The translations under genes and the position numbers were made by a program. DNA of 64,000 bases, taken from assembly GCF_003710825.1 (NCBI RefSeq), contig NZ_RHHQ01000012.1:62001-126000 (forward strand), read 5' to 3'. The notes beneath the pieces were generated by a model that made no database searches, was not told the DNA's origin, and saw nothing but the letters and a program-made list of their open reading frames with translations. This DNA is from Brevibacillus fluminis. Lineage in GTDB: Bacteria; Bacillota; Bacilli; Brevibacillales; Brevibacillaceae. Every line of letters begins with the position of its first letter. Positions within the stretch are counted from its first letter, which is position 1. This document shows positions 9,102 through 17,671 of this stretch, piece after piece.

Positions 9102-9561
9102 CGTACATCCACTCCCGTCTTGCTTCGGCGTAGCTTGTCGGCGTCTCAAACAAGCGAACGAATTCGACGCGGTTTCCGTTTGTCAGCTGGCTTTCCATTT
9201 GCTCGAAAATCCAGACGACCATGTTTTCCGCTGTCGTGTTCATCAAGGGGAGCGTTTCATTCAAGTACCGGTGGTCAAGATGAATTTCGATGTGTTCTTT
9301 CCAAATCTTTTTTATATCGCCAAAATCGATCACGATCCCGATGTCGTCGGCGTAACCGCTGATGCCGAAAACGACTTTGTACGTATGACCGTGCAGATTT
9401 TTACATTTTCCTTCGTAGCAGTGCAGATGGTGGGCGGCGTCAAAGGTGAATTCCTTGCTGACCAACACCCGTTTCTTGTGATATTTCAGCTGCTCTTTTT
9501 GAATGTCCGTGCCGAATTTTTGCAAGCCTTCCACAATGCGAAAATCGTAGAAACCACTCAT
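9094..9561 (-). CDS. queD: 6-carboxytetrahydropterin synthase
   Basis: 155 residues, PTPS/QueD family. It converts 7,8-dihydroneopterin triphosphate to 6-carboxytetrahydropterin, the second step of queuosine synthesis. Zinc ligands are visible as the His pair in FDAAHHLHCYEGKC and in LHGHTYKV; the catalytic Cys lies in CYEGKCKNLHG and the Asp/His of HLDHRYLNE follow. A short N-terminal extension of about 30 residues precedes the core. The ATG is immediately adjacent to the queC stop codon, indicating coupled translation. Confidence 0.95.
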   Translation of the reverse strand: MSGFYDFRIVEGLQKFGTDIQKEQLKYHKKRVLVSKEFTFDAAHHLHCYEGKCKNLHGHTYKVVFGISGYADDIGIVIDFGDIKKIWKEHIEIHLDHRYLNETLPLMNTTAENMVVWIFEQMESQLTNGNRVEFVRLFETPTSYAEARREWMYGE

Positions 9562-10224
9562 TTACGCATTCGCCTCCTGACGTTCGGCCAAATACGAGAC
9601 AAGGCCGGCTTTACGAAGCTTGCAGGCCGGGCATTCGCCGCAGCCGTCGCCGATGATGCCGTTGTAGCAGGTGAGCGTTTTTTCGCGCACATAGTCAAAT
9701 GCGCCGAGCTCATCGGCCAGCTTCCACGTCTCGGCTTTGTTCAACCACATAAGCGGGGTGTGGATCACGAATGAATAGTCCATCGACAGATTCAATGTGA
9801 CATTAAGAGACTTTACAAAAATGTCGCGGCAATCCGGATAGCCGCTGAAATCTGTTTCGCAGACGCCGGTCACCAGATGGCGGGCGCCCGCTTGTTTCGC
9901 ATAGACGGCGGCGAACGAGAGGAACAGGAGGTTGCGTCCGTCTACAAATGTAGAAGGGAGCTCGCCTTCCTTTTGCTCAATCGCCACATCGTCGCGGGTG
10001 AGTGCATTGGGGGCCAATTGATTCAGCAGGCTCATGTCCAAAATCGTGTGATTGACGCCTTGCTCGGCGGCAATGGCGCGTGCGCATTCGATTTCCTGCT
10101 TATGGCGCTGCCCGTAGTTGAAGGTAAGCACTTCCACCTCGCCAAACTGTTTTTTGGCCCAGAACAGGCATGTCGTGCTGTCCTGTCCGCCGCTAAAAAC
10201 AACAACGGCTTTTTCTTGCTTCAT
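9562..10224 (-). CDS. queC: 7-cyano-7-deazaguanine synthase
   Basis: 220 residues, an ATP-dependent PP-loop enzyme making preQ0 from 7-carboxy-7-deazaguanine and ammonia. The PP-loop is [10 protein letters not shown] (about residues 8-17). The C-terminal zinc site is [16 protein letters not shown] with four cysteines counting the one in LTCYNG. ATG 10224 has AAGGAG 9 bp upstream; the ATG at 10233 abuts that site and is unlikely. First gene of queCDEF and directly downstream of the preQ1 riboswitch leader. Confidence 0.96.
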   Translation of the reverse strand: MKQEKAVVVFSGGQDSTTCLFWAKKQFGEVEVLTFNYGQRHKQEIECARAIAAEQGVNHTILDMSLLNQLAPNALTRDDVAIEQKEGELPSTFVDGRNLLFLSFAAVYAKQAGARHLVTGVCETDFSGYPDCRDIFVKSLNVTLNLSMDYSFVIHTPLMWLNKAETWKLADELGAFDYVREKTLTCYNGIIGDGCGECPACKLRKAGLVSYLAERQEANA

Positions 10225-10302
10225 TCTCTCCATCTCCTTTTCGTTTGAACGAAGAAAGAGAGTTCTTGAACGTGCGACCGCATGCGGTCATGTCCACCCT
10301 AG

Positions 10303-10350
10303 TGAAAAACGTCACTCGTTTTTCGATTGAAAAGCGCGGTACGTTTTTCA
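10303..10350 (-). other. 10-bp inverted repeat in the queC leader
   Basis: TGAAAAACGT (10303-10312) and ACGTTTTTCA (10341-10350) form a perfect 10-bp stem around a 28-nt loop, between the riboswitch terminator and queC. A 14-bp palindrome GACCGCATGCGGTC follows at 10276-10289. Neither is part of the known preQ1 platform; role unknown. Confidence 0.5.
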
Positions 10351-10351
10351 G

Positions 10352-10384
10352 AAAAAAACAAAACAATACCAAGGGCATTGTTTT
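10352..10384 (-). terminator. Riboswitch-controlled intrinsic terminator
   Basis: On the minus strand AAAACAATGCC pairs with GGTATTGTTTT across a 3-nt loop, followed by GTTTTTTTC. It begins 2 nt after the preQ1 aptamer, so ligand binding would stop transcription before queC. Confidence 0.85.
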
Positions 10385-10386
10385 CC

Positions 10387-10419
10387 TTAGTTTTTTATAG
10401 AGGGAGTTCGCGAACCTCT
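10387..10419 (-). ncRNA. PreQ1-I riboswitch aptamer
   Basis: On the minus strand the aptamer begins AGAGGTTCGCGAACTCCCTC and ends with the A-rich tail TATAAAAAACTAA. This matches the class I preQ1 consensus: stem P1 AGAGG/CCTCT, a C-containing loop, and an A-rich H-type pseudoknot tail ending in CTAA. The terminator at 10352-10384 is the expression platform. The riboswitch precedes the biosynthetic genes for preQ1, giving feedback control. Confidence 0.92.
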
Positions 10420-10480
10420 CCCATGCATGGTGCATGGATGTCTTCTGAAATTGTCGTCAGGCAGATGCCAGACGTTCCTC

Positions 10481-10511
10481 ATTATACTATAGCGAGAGGT
10501 AGGCTTGCCAA
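10481..10511 (-). promoter_or_regulatory. Candidate promoter of the que operon
   Basis: On the minus strand TATAAT (10486-10481) is a perfect -10. TTGGCA (10511-10506) lies 19 bp upstream, a longer spacer than optimal. It is placed about 60 bp upstream of the aptamer. Confidence 0.5.
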
Positions 10512-10559
10512 TGGTTAAATATGTACGTGCAGTTAGAGCGAAGAGGTGCAATTGCCCGG

Positions 10560-10588
10560 TTGACAATCACTGGAAATGGCAGTATGAT
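10560..10588 (+). promoter_or_regulatory. Sigma-A promoter of the tetR gene
   Basis: TTGACA at 10560-10565, a 17-bp spacer and TATGAT at 10583-10588. The operator at 10599-10618 covers the expected start site. Confidence 0.8.
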
Positions 10589-10598
10589 CTTCTCATGA

Positions 10599-10618
10599 TT
10601 GTTAGTGATCACTAACAA
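10599..10618 (+). promoter_or_regulatory. TetR-family operator 1
   Basis: TTGTTAGTGATCACTAACAA, a perfect 20-bp palindrome at the start of the tetR transcript. A related palindrome lies before the MFS gene at 11245, so the regulator probably controls both itself and the pump. Confidence 0.8.
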
Positions 10619-10635
10619 TAGAGAGGGCTGACAAC

Positions 10636-11226
10636 GTGGATACGCACAACACTCATACCAACAATGACAAAATGCTACTGGCAGCGATCGATCTCATGGC
10701 GGAAAAAGGATACAAGGGCGTGTCGACGAAGGAAATCGCAGCTGCGGCTGGCGTAAGCGAAATGACGTTGTTCCGCCACTTTGGCAGCAAGCAAAATTTG
10801 CTGGAGACAGCGGTGGACCGTTTTTACTATACGGTCGAGATGAAGCAGCTGTTCAAAGACCGGATCGTGTGGGATTTGCATACCGATTTACTGCTTGTCA
10901 GTCAAACCTACCACGAGATCATGTACCGCAACCGGAAACTGATCCTGATCATCCAGAAGGAGAGCGGCAATTTGCCGGGCTTTCGGGAAAAGACGCATAA
11001 GCATCCGCGACAGCTGCAAGAGATGCTGACGGAGTATTTCAAGGCGATGCAGGCAAAGGGCAAAATGATTCCGACTGATCCGACGACGCACGCCATCGCT
11101 TTTTTGTGGCTGAATCACGGCGCATTTATGGGTTATTTGAACGGTAGCGCGTTGGAGGCGCCGGTTCCGCTTGAGCAGTTTATTGAAACAAGTGTCCAGC
11201 TGTTCACTAGGGCTTTAACACCCTAG
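10636..11226 (+). CDS. TetR/AcrR-family transcriptional regulator
   Basis: 196 residues. An N-terminal helix-turn-helix of about residues 10-56 (AIDLMAEKGYKGVSTKEIAAAAGVSEMTLFRHFGSK, split across the usual TetR recognition helix) is followed by a divergent helical ligand-binding domain. GTG start after GAGAGGG. It lies 56 bp upstream of an MFS pump in the same direction, with palindromic operators before each gene, so it is most likely an autoregulated repressor released by a pump substrate. The stop codon lies inside the terminator hairpin at 11207-11233. Confidence 0.92.
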   Translation: MDTHNTHTNNDKMLLAAIDLMAEKGYKGVSTKEIAAAAGVSEMTLFRHFGSKQNLLETAVDRFYYTVEMKQLFKDRIVWDLHTDLLLVSQTYHEIMYRNRKLILIIQKESGNLPGFREKTHKHPRQLQEMLTEYFKAMQAKGKMIPTDPTTHAIAFLWLNHGAFMGYLNGSALEAPVPLEQFIETSVQLFTRALTP

Positions 11227-11233
11227 TTTTTTT
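11207..11233 (+). terminator. Terminator overlapping the tetR stop codon
   Basis: CTAGGG, an 8-nt loop, CCCTAG and seven T residues. The tetR TAG lies in the 3' arm, so translation of the last codons could influence termination and coupling to the MFS gene. Confidence 0.8.
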
Positions 11234-11244
11234 ACAGACATTAT

Positions 11245-11264
11245 GTTAGTTAGTACTAACTAAC
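11245..11264 (+). promoter_or_regulatory. TetR-family operator 2, upstream of the MFS gene
   Basis: GTTAGTTAGTACTAACTAAC, a perfect 20-bp palindrome built from the same TTAGT half-sites as the operator at 10599. No clear separate promoter is visible between the terminator and the MFS start. Confidence 0.75.
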
Positions 11265-11282
11265 GGAAGGGGAAGAGAGCAA

Positions 11283-12704
11283 ATGAATTCGAAATCGATC
11301 CATGCCAATTCACCGGATGAAGGCGCACAGCATGCGCCAAAGCTCGTGCGTCTGCTTTGCTTTATCCTGCTGTTTTCCGTCTCGAACGTGACGATGTTTA
11401 ACATCGCGCTCAGTGACATCGCGAAAGATTTTGGGTTGCTGCCATCGGAGGTAAGCTGGGTGGTGACAGGGTATTCCATCATGTATGCGATCGGCTCGCT
11501 GACCTATGGCAAGCTGGCCGACAGATTTCCGCTCAGGCGTTTGCTTACGGCAGGGCTGTTCCTGTTTGCGGCAGGCTCCATCCTTGGGTTCGCCTCGCAA
11601 AATTACGGCATGCTCATCGCCGCGCGACTCGTGCAATCAGCGGGTGCGGCAGCGATCCCGGCATTGGCGATGCTTTTGCCGGTGCGTTTGTTTGCTGTCG
11701 AGCGCCGCGGTCAGGTCATCGGCATCATTGCATCTGCCATCGCATTCGGCGCTGGCGTTGGGCCGATCTTGGGAGGTTTCATCGCAAGCTCGCTGAACTG
11801 GCGGTATTTGTTTCTCATTTCCGTCATCACGCTCGTGACTGTGCCCTTTTTTCGCAAATGGCTGCCTCGCGAGGAAACGCAGCCGGGTTCGTTTGATTTC
11901 CCGGGAGCTGTTTTACTCGCAGGGACGGTCGCTTCCTTTATGCTGTGCATCACGCGTTGGAATGGCTGGTTTTTGCTGGTCAGCCTGTTCTTGCTCGTGC
12001 TGTTCACAGTTCGCATGCGAAAAGCAGAGCAGCCGTTTATTCAGCTGTCACTTCTGGCCAATACCCAATACAGAAGCGCCCTGATTAGCTGCTTTCTCGT
12101 TTCTGGAGCATCCTTTGCGATTTTGCTGGTTACGCCGATGATGCTGCACAATGTGTTAGGCATGGAAACCGGCATGATGGGACTCGTGATGTTCCCCGGT
12201 GCGATGAGCGCCGCGCTGCTGGGACGGTACGGCGGAAAGTGGGCCGACCGCAAAGGCAGCCTGTTCGTCCTTTTCATCGGGCTGTTGCTGATGATGCTTG
12301 GCCAATTTGCTCTTTCGACCGCAAGCGGACACGTTGCGTGGATTGTCGCCGCCTGCCTTGTGTTTGTGAATGTCGGGATGTCGTTTTTCCAAGTTTCGAC
12401 GACAAAAGTGGTGTCGACGACATTGCCTGCTGGCCAGACGGGAGTGGGAATGGGGATTTTTTCATTGACGAATTTCATGGCAGGGGCCGTGAGCGGTGCT
12501 GTCATCAGCAAAATTATCGATCATACGGGTACGGTATCGCCGGTCAATCCGTTTGCGGTGCCGGGAGCGGCTGCACTTTACAGCAATGTGTATCTTGGCC
12601 TGATCGCCGTCACCGTGCTCGGCGCAGGGATTGTGTATGCCGTGTTCGGACGGAAGCGGGCCAATTTTGAAGGGCTTTCTGGTAAGGAAGTCAAAGCCAA
12701 TTAA
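11283..12704 (+). CDS. MFS drug efflux transporter, DHA2 (14-TM) family
   Basis: 473 residues with about fourteen hydrophobic segments. Motif A between TM2 and TM3 reads YGKLADRFPLRRLL, and motif C in TM5 is GAGVGPILGGFIA, typical of H+-coupled drug antiporters of the EmrB/QacA type. ATG at 11283 after GGAAGGGGAAGAG. Located behind a TetR regulator with a palindromic operator immediately upstream, indicating substrate-induced export. Substrate not predictable. Confidence 0.92.
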   Translation: MNSKSIHANSPDEGAQHAPKLVRLLCFILLFSVSNVTMFNIALSDIAKDFGLLPSEVSWVVTGYSIMYAIGSLTYGKLADRFPLRRLLTAGLFLFAAGSILGFASQNYGMLIAARLVQSAGAAAIPALAMLLPVRLFAVERRGQVIGIIASAIAFGAGVGPILGGFIASSLNWRYLFLISVITLVTVPFFRKWLPREETQPGSFDFPGAVLLAGTVASFMLCITRWNGWFLLVSLFLLVLFTVRMRKAEQPFIQLSLLANTQYRSALISCFLVSGASFAILLVTPMMLHNVLGMETGMMGLVMFPGAMSAALLGRYGGKWADRKGSLFVLFIGLLLMMLGQFALSTASGHVAWIVAACLVFVNVGMSFFQVSTTKVVSTTLPAGQTGVGMGIFSLTNFMAGAVSGAVISKIIDHTGTVSPVNPFAVPGAAALYSNVYLGLIAVTVLGAGIVYAVFGRKRANFEGLSGKEVKAN

Positions 12705-12724
12705 AAAAGTTGGTTCCAAACATG

Positions 12725-12754
12725 CAGGCGCTCCATTGCGGGAGTGCCTGTTTC
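12725..12754 (+). terminator. Terminator after the MFS gene
   Basis: CAGGCGCTCC pairs with GGAGTGCCTG across a 6-nt loop; the T-run that follows is short, so termination may be partial. Confidence 0.6.
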
Positions 12755-12802
12755 TATATAAGAAAGGCAATCGTCTTGAATCGTTCACGGCCCACCCGAT
12801 GT

Positions 12803-12836
12803 TTGTGAGTTTTTTGTGAGCAAGGGGTGTTATCAT
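12803..12836 (+). promoter_or_regulatory. Direct-repeat activator site and -10 element for the hybrid kinase
   Basis: TTGTGAG at 12803-12809 and again at 12814-12820 (11-bp period), then 10 bp and TATCAT at 12831-12836. Geometry is identical to the site at 2130-2163, including the -10 sequence, pointing to one activator for both. The transcript would start about 30 bp before the TTG start codon. Confidence 0.6.
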
Positions 12837-12873
12837 GAAGGCGAGGCTAAAGTGAGCGGAGGGAGACTCCTTT

Positions 12874-15800
12874 TTGAACGCACGCATGAATCGCAAACTA
12901 TTCGGTATGAGCATCATCTTTTTGCTCTCGATCGCCATTTTCGTGGGTATCTACAACCAGACCATACCAAATGACCACACGCCATTGGCGAAGCACGGGG
13001 TGCTGGATTTGACGCAGTGGGACTTTAAGCAAAAGGGGATAGTACCCCTTGACGGCGAGTGGGAGTTTTATCCGGGGAAACTGCTGGAGCCCCCCGCGTT
13101 CCGTGAGGGGAGCAGCGGTACTCCTTCCTATATTAGCGTGCCGGGCACATGGAAGGGCGAAGCCTCCCAGGGCAATTCCTACAGCCGAAAAGGCTACGGC
13201 ACCTATCGGTTGAAAGTGATTTTGCCGGATTCGATGACAGGTGAAATAGTGGGGCTCAAAACGCGCAGTATCCGCATGTCCCATCAGCTGTACATCAATG
13301 GAAGGCTGGAGGGCGGAAGCGGCAAGCCAGCTGTTGAGAAGGACGCGCATCTGCCAGGGAACACGCCGTATGAAGCATTTTTTTATCCTGGCGGTAAGGA
13401 AGTGGAGATCGTCATCCCTGTCGCCAATTTCATGTTCATCACCGGCGGGATCGTCAATCCAATCCAGTTCGGGCTGCATCAGGATATCGCCAAATTAAAC
13501 AGCATTCAGGTCGGGACCGATATCGCTAAAATTTTATTCCTATTGCTGCTGGGCTCCTACCATCTCGGGTTTTATTTTTTGCGCATGAAGGAGCGGACCT
13601 ATTTGTACAGCGGATTCTATATGGTCTGCTTGGGCCTGTACGAATCGATCTATGGGGAGAAGATCGTGCTGCAGCTTCTTCCCGGCATACCGTTTGAGTT
13701 CGCCTACAAAATACAGGATGCGAGCATGTATGTGAGCGCAGTGCTGCTTCTGATGTTCTTTCAGTCGATCGACCAGCGCCTGCTCTCAAGACGCAACCTC
13801 AGGTGGATCAATATGCCGGTCATGGTCTTCATCGCAACCATTTTGCTGCTCCCGTATTCGGTTTATTCCGAAATCAAAGTGCCGTTTTTGTTTTACATTA
13901 CGATTGCCCATCTCTTCATGCTGATTCGGATGATTTTTTTGTACATCAAACATCGCCGAGAGTCGTCCTCTACGCAGCAAGAGCTTTTGCTCTGCATCGG
14001 TTCAAGCGGATCATTGATGGCTTCGCTCGTGATCGGCTCCATGTATGCCGATAATCTGATTCTGACCGATATGTGGGGAAAAATCGCGGTTGTCAGCTTC
14101 ATCACGTTCATGAATATTTTGCTCGCTGTCCGGTTCAACACCGCGTACGAGACGACGGAAATCCTTTCACGTCAGCTGGCGGTGTCGAACGAGTTGAAAG
14201 ACGAATTTTTGACGAACACGTCTCACGAAATGAAGACGCCGCTTCACGGGATCCAAAACATTACGAGCTACCTGCTGGAGAGTGAGGAAGACCCTTTATC
14301 GCCCAAGCAAAGCCAAAATCTGCGGCTCATCAAAGATACGTCGATCAAGCTGTCGATGCTGATCCATGATCTGATTGATGTGACGCGGCTGAAGCAAGGC
14401 GAGCTGCGACTCTCGTTGACATTGGTGGATGTGCGGGTCGTAACGCAGATGGTGTTTGATATCTTGCGATTCGAGCTGACTGGAAAAAACGTCTGGCTGG
14501 ACAACCAGGTTGGCAATCAGGTGTGGGTATTGGCAGATGAAAACCGGCTGCGCCAAATCATGTACAATCTCGTGCACAACGCAATCAAGCATACCGACCA
14601 AGGCTCCATTACCGTGAAGGCGATCGCCGCCAATGGTATGGTGACGGTATCGGTTGAAGATACGGGGACAGGCATTGCGCATGACAAGCATGAGGCGATT
14701 TTCGGCTATTTCGAACAGCTGGATCAGCCGCTTCCGCGGGATGGATACACAAGCATGGGAGTCGGCTTGTACATCAGCCGCAAGCTCGTCGAGCGCATGG
14801 GAGGCGAAATCAAGGTAGCTTGGTCCCAAGTCGGTGAAGGAACGCGTATGGACTTTACGCTGCCGATCTCACCGGTGCAGCCAGCCTATCAGGAAATCGC
14901 TGCGGCTGCAGTAATGGAAACGAACGATTTCCCGCATGATGCGCCACTTGATTTTGATGGGCAGCATGGGCAGACGATCCTTGTCGTGGATGATGAGGTC
15001 ACGAATATCCATGTGCTCATGACGATTTTGATGCGGCATCGTTATAACGTCATCACCGCTTTCTCCGCAAAAGAAGCGCTCGACAAAATGCAGATTCACC
15101 CACGGATCGATTTGATCATCCTGGACGTCATGATGCCCGGCATGTCTGGCATCGAGCTGTGCCAGCAGCTGAGGCAGCAGCATTCCATCCTCGATTTGCC
15201 GATCTTGTTCGCGACGGTCAAAGATACGCCGCACGACATTGCGCTCGGCTATCGAGCGGGTGCGAACGATTATCTGACCAAGCCGTTTGACGCGAAGACA
15301 TTAATCGCGAGGATTCAGACGCTGCTTGCGATGAAAACTTCCATCCGAGACGCCCTTCAAAATGAGCAAGCATTCCATCAAGCGCAGATCAAGCCTCATT
15401 TTCTGTACAATGCCCTGAGCAGCGTTATTGGTTTTTGCTATATGGATGGGCAAAAAGCGGCTTATTTGCTCACGATGCTTAGCCAGTACCTGCGTTTTAT
15501 TCTCGACATGGACCGCAACAAATTGTTTGTGACACTTGAGCGGGAGCTTGATTTGATTGAAGCCTATGTGGAAATTGAAAAAGCGCGCTTTGACGATCGC
15601 TTCTCCTTTACGTGCAGCGTCGATGAAGACGTGTTACAGGCAGAAATTCCTTCGTTAAGCATCCAGCCGTTTGTTGAAAATGCGATACGCCACGGGCTGT
15701 TCGAAAAAGAAGGAAGCGGCGAGGTAACCTTGACGATTCTAGCGGAAGAGCGGCAGATACGGATCGAGGTCGTGGATGACGGCATTGGCATATCAGCTGA

Positions 15801-16038
15801 GGTGCTTGCTCTCTTGTTTAAAGGTGAACGCAAAAAAGAAGGGGATGGAGGGATCGGCATCGCAAATATCCGCCAGCGTCTCGAAGCCATCCCGGACGCC
15901 AGCCTGACGATCAGCTCTGAGCTGGGGAAAGGGACGAAAGTGACGATGACGTTGCCTTACGGAATGGGCATGGAGCCATCAAATGAGGGTAAAAATGGTG
16001 TGGAAAATACACTGGGGCAGCTGGAAAAAAAAAGATGA
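12874..16038 (+). CDS. Hybrid sensor kinase/response regulator fused to a second LytS-type kinase
   Basis: 1054 residues. After one N-terminal membrane anchor comes an extracytoplasmic beta-sandwich of the 7TMR-DISMED2 type (about 40-205). A seven-helix 7TM-7TMR membrane module follows (about 215-420), then HisKA with SHEMKTPLHG (His about 451) and a full HATPase with NLVHNAIKHT and DTGTGI. A receiver with VVDDE and ILDVMMPG (Asp about 751) and TKPFD follows. Finally there is a LytS-type His_kinase domain with QIKPHFLYNALS (His about 842) and its own HATPase (PFVENAIRHG, DDGIGI). TTG at 12874 fits CGGAGGGA; ATG 12886 is the alternative. No regulator gene is adjacent. Its last module resembles the kinase at 2-850, suggesting it may also signal to the SARP-type regulator at 909. 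Confidence 0.92.
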   Translation: MNARMNRKLFGMSIIFLLSIAIFVGIYNQTIPNDHTPLAKHGVLDLTQWDFKQKGIVPLDGEWEFYPGKLLEPPAFREGSSGTPSYISVPGTWKGEASQGNSYSRKGYGTYRLKVILPDSMTGEIVGLKTRSIRMSHQLYINGRLEGGSGKPAVEKDAHLPGNTPYEAFFYPGGKEVEIVIPVANFMFITGGIVNPIQFGLHQDIAKLNSIQVGTDIAKILFLLLLGSYHLGFYFLRMKERTYLYSGFYMVCLGLYESIYGEKIVLQLLPGIPFEFAYKIQDASMYVSAVLLLMFFQSIDQRLLSRRNLRWINMPVMVFIATILLLPYSVYSEIKVPFLFYITIAHLFMLIRMIFLYIKHRRESSSTQQELLLCIGSSGSLMASLVIGSMYADNLILTDMWGKIAVVSFITFMNILLAVRFNTAYETTEILSRQLAVSNELKDEFLTNTSHEMKTPLHGIQNITSYLLESEEDPLSPKQSQNLRLIKDTSIKLSMLIHDLIDVTRLKQGELRLSLTLVDVRVVTQMVFDILRFELTGKNVWLDNQVGNQVWVLADENRLRQIMYNLVHNAIKHTDQGSITVKAIAANGMVTVSVEDTGTGIAHDKHEAIFGYFEQLDQPLPRDGYTSMGVGLYISRKLVERMGGEIKVAWSQVGEGTRMDFTLPISPVQPAYQEIAAAAVMETNDFPHDAPLDFDGQHGQTILVVDDEVTNIHVLMTILMRHRYNVITAFSAKEALDKMQIHPRIDLIILDVMMPGMSGIELCQQLRQQHSILDLPILFATVKDTPHDIALGYRAGANDYLTKPFDAKTLIARIQTLLAMKTSIRDALQNEQAFHQAQIKPHFLYNALSSVIGFCYMDGQKAAYLLTMLSQYLRFILDMDRNKLFVTLERELDLIEAYVEIEKARFDDRFSFTCSVDEDVLQAEIPSLSIQPFVENAIRHGLFEKEGSGEVTLTILAEERQIRIEVVDDGIGISAEVLALLFKGERKKEGDGGIGIANIRQRLEAIPDASLTISSELGKGTKVTMTLPYGMGMEPSNEGKNGVENTLGQLEKKR

Positions 16039-16098
16039 ATGTCACCCGAGCGAAAAAACAGAGCTGTTCCCTCAATCCGCTTGCTGGCGAATGTGCTC

Positions 16099-16141
16099 AA
16101 AAAGCCACAGCGAACGATGTCGTTCGCGCTGTGGCTTTTTT
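16099..16141 (+). terminator. Strong terminator after the hybrid kinase
   Basis: A long hairpin: AAAAAGCCACAGC and AACGA on one side pair with TCGTT and GCTGTGGCTTTTTT on the other. It can also serve minus-strand transcripts from the convergent MFS gene at 16268. Confidence 0.88.
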
Positions 16142-16267
16142 GGTGAACGCGAGATTACTTCAGTACCGCGGTCATATGCTCGATCGTGATCGACCGATGC
16201 GAGGCTGTCCAGAACTTTTTCACCTAGATGATTTGCGGTGATTCGTGCTTGACCCCTGAACGTGCTG

Positions 16268-17671
16268 TCATGACACCTTGCTTACATTGGACTCTTTCAA
16301 TGGTTCTGAATCCCGAAGCCGCAGATTCATAAAAACCAGGGCAACTGCAATGACAGTGAGGAAAATCCCCAGCAGTCGAAATCCAGCGAAACTGAACGTA
16401 CCTCCCATAATGATTCCGGTCAACAATGAAGATAAAATGGTCCCCAAATATCTCGATGTATTGAAGAGTCCGGAGGCAACACCGGTCATTTCTTTTGGAG
16501 AGCTTTTAAACAAAGCCGCCTGCATACCAACAGCGTTGAGCCCGTTGCTTATGCCGAATGCAGCTAACGCAAAGGTCACGCTGATTACCGGTGAAGCTGG
16601 ATCCAATGTTACGAGCCACACGGAACCCAATGTCATGAGTATTGCAGATGTCACCAATGCGGGGCGTGGGCCTGATTTATCGATCCATTTTCCTGCCAGT
16701 GGAGAAGCGATGAGCGAGCTCAAGCCTAAGGTGAGCATAAGAATCCCTGTATGGAGCTCGCTTACATGACGTACCATTTGCAAATAAGACGGAAGCCCGA
16801 AAAAGAGCGCATAAAATAGTAGGTTAACGAGCATGAATTGGACGTTGACCCAAGTCATGGCAGGATACTTGGCGAATGTACGCAAAGGAATAAACGGTGA
16901 CATTGTTTTTAACTCGTGTCGAACGAAAGCCCCCAGCGTCCCAAGTCCGATCAACCCGACAATGATATGCCACCATGAGACATGCCCGGACGATTTTGCT
17001 GACAGTAAACCAACAAGCAGAGCAACCAGACCCACTGTGAAGAGTAGGATACCCGACCCATCGATCACATCCCACCATTTACGAATGGACATGCCCTGAA
17101 CAACAGATCCTGCCGGTTCGCCCTTTGGAATCATCCTCCATGCTAATAGAAAGCTCGCCACCACGAACGGAATATTGACGATAAAGATCGCTTGCCAGTC
17201 CCACCACTGAATCAAGACCCCGCCAGCAAAAGGTCCAATGGCTGCCGCTCCGGATAAAAAAATCGACAAAATAGACAAAGCAGTCGCTCGTTTCTCCGTA
17301 ATATGAATTCGTACAATCGCCATTCCGACTGCCACCAACATACTTGTTCCGATGGATTGCACAATGCGGGACACGATAAGCCACCCAAAATTTGGTGATA
17401 GTGGAGCGAGTAAAGATGAAACAAAGGATACAACAAGCCCCGTTAAAAATATTTTCCTAGGTCCGAATAAATCACTGGCCTTTCCCATAACAGGTTGAGC
17501 GATGGCGCTTGCAATGTAGAAAGAAAAAATAATCCAGGAAACAACAGTAAAATCAAGGCGGTACACATGTTGTAGCCTTGCGATAGCGACAGAAATCATC
17601 GAAGAATTTAATGGGTTCAATAATATCCCCAGTCCAACGGCTATCATCAACCACCTGCTGCGAGTATTCAT
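16268..17671 (-). CDS. MFS transporter, DHA2-like
   Basis: 467 residues with 12-14 predicted membrane helices. TM1 carries LNPLNSSMISVAIARL, motif A is MGKASDLFGPRKIFL, and the TM5 region is SGAAAIGPFAGGVLIQWWDWQ, as in multidrug and organic-compound exporters. The ATG at 17671 follows GGGGGAG. It is divergent from a LysR regulator across 114 bp, which is the usual arrangement for control by that LysR protein. Confidence 0.9.
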   Translation of the reverse strand: MNTRSRWLMIAVGLGILLNPLNSSMISVAIARLQHVYRLDFTVVSWIIFSFYIASAIAQPVMGKASDLFGPRKIFLTGLVVSFVSSLLAPLSPNFGWLIVSRIVQSIGTSMLVAVGMAIVRIHITEKRATALSILSIFLSGAAAIGPFAGGVLIQWWDWQAIFIVNIPFVVASFLLAWRMIPKGEPAGSVVQGMSIRKWWDVIDGSGILLFTVGLVALLVGLLSAKSSGHVSWWHIIVGLIGLGTLGAFVRHELKTMSPFIPLRTFAKYPAMTWVNVQFMLVNLLFYALFFGLPSYLQMVRHVSELHTGILMLTLGLSSLIASPLAGKWIDKSGPRPALVTSAILMTLGSVWLVTLDPASPVISVTFALAAFGISNGLNAVGMQAALFKSSPKEMTGVASGLFNTSRYLGTILSSLLTGIIMGGTFSFAGFRLLGIFLTVIAVALVFMNLRLRDSEPLKESNVSKVS

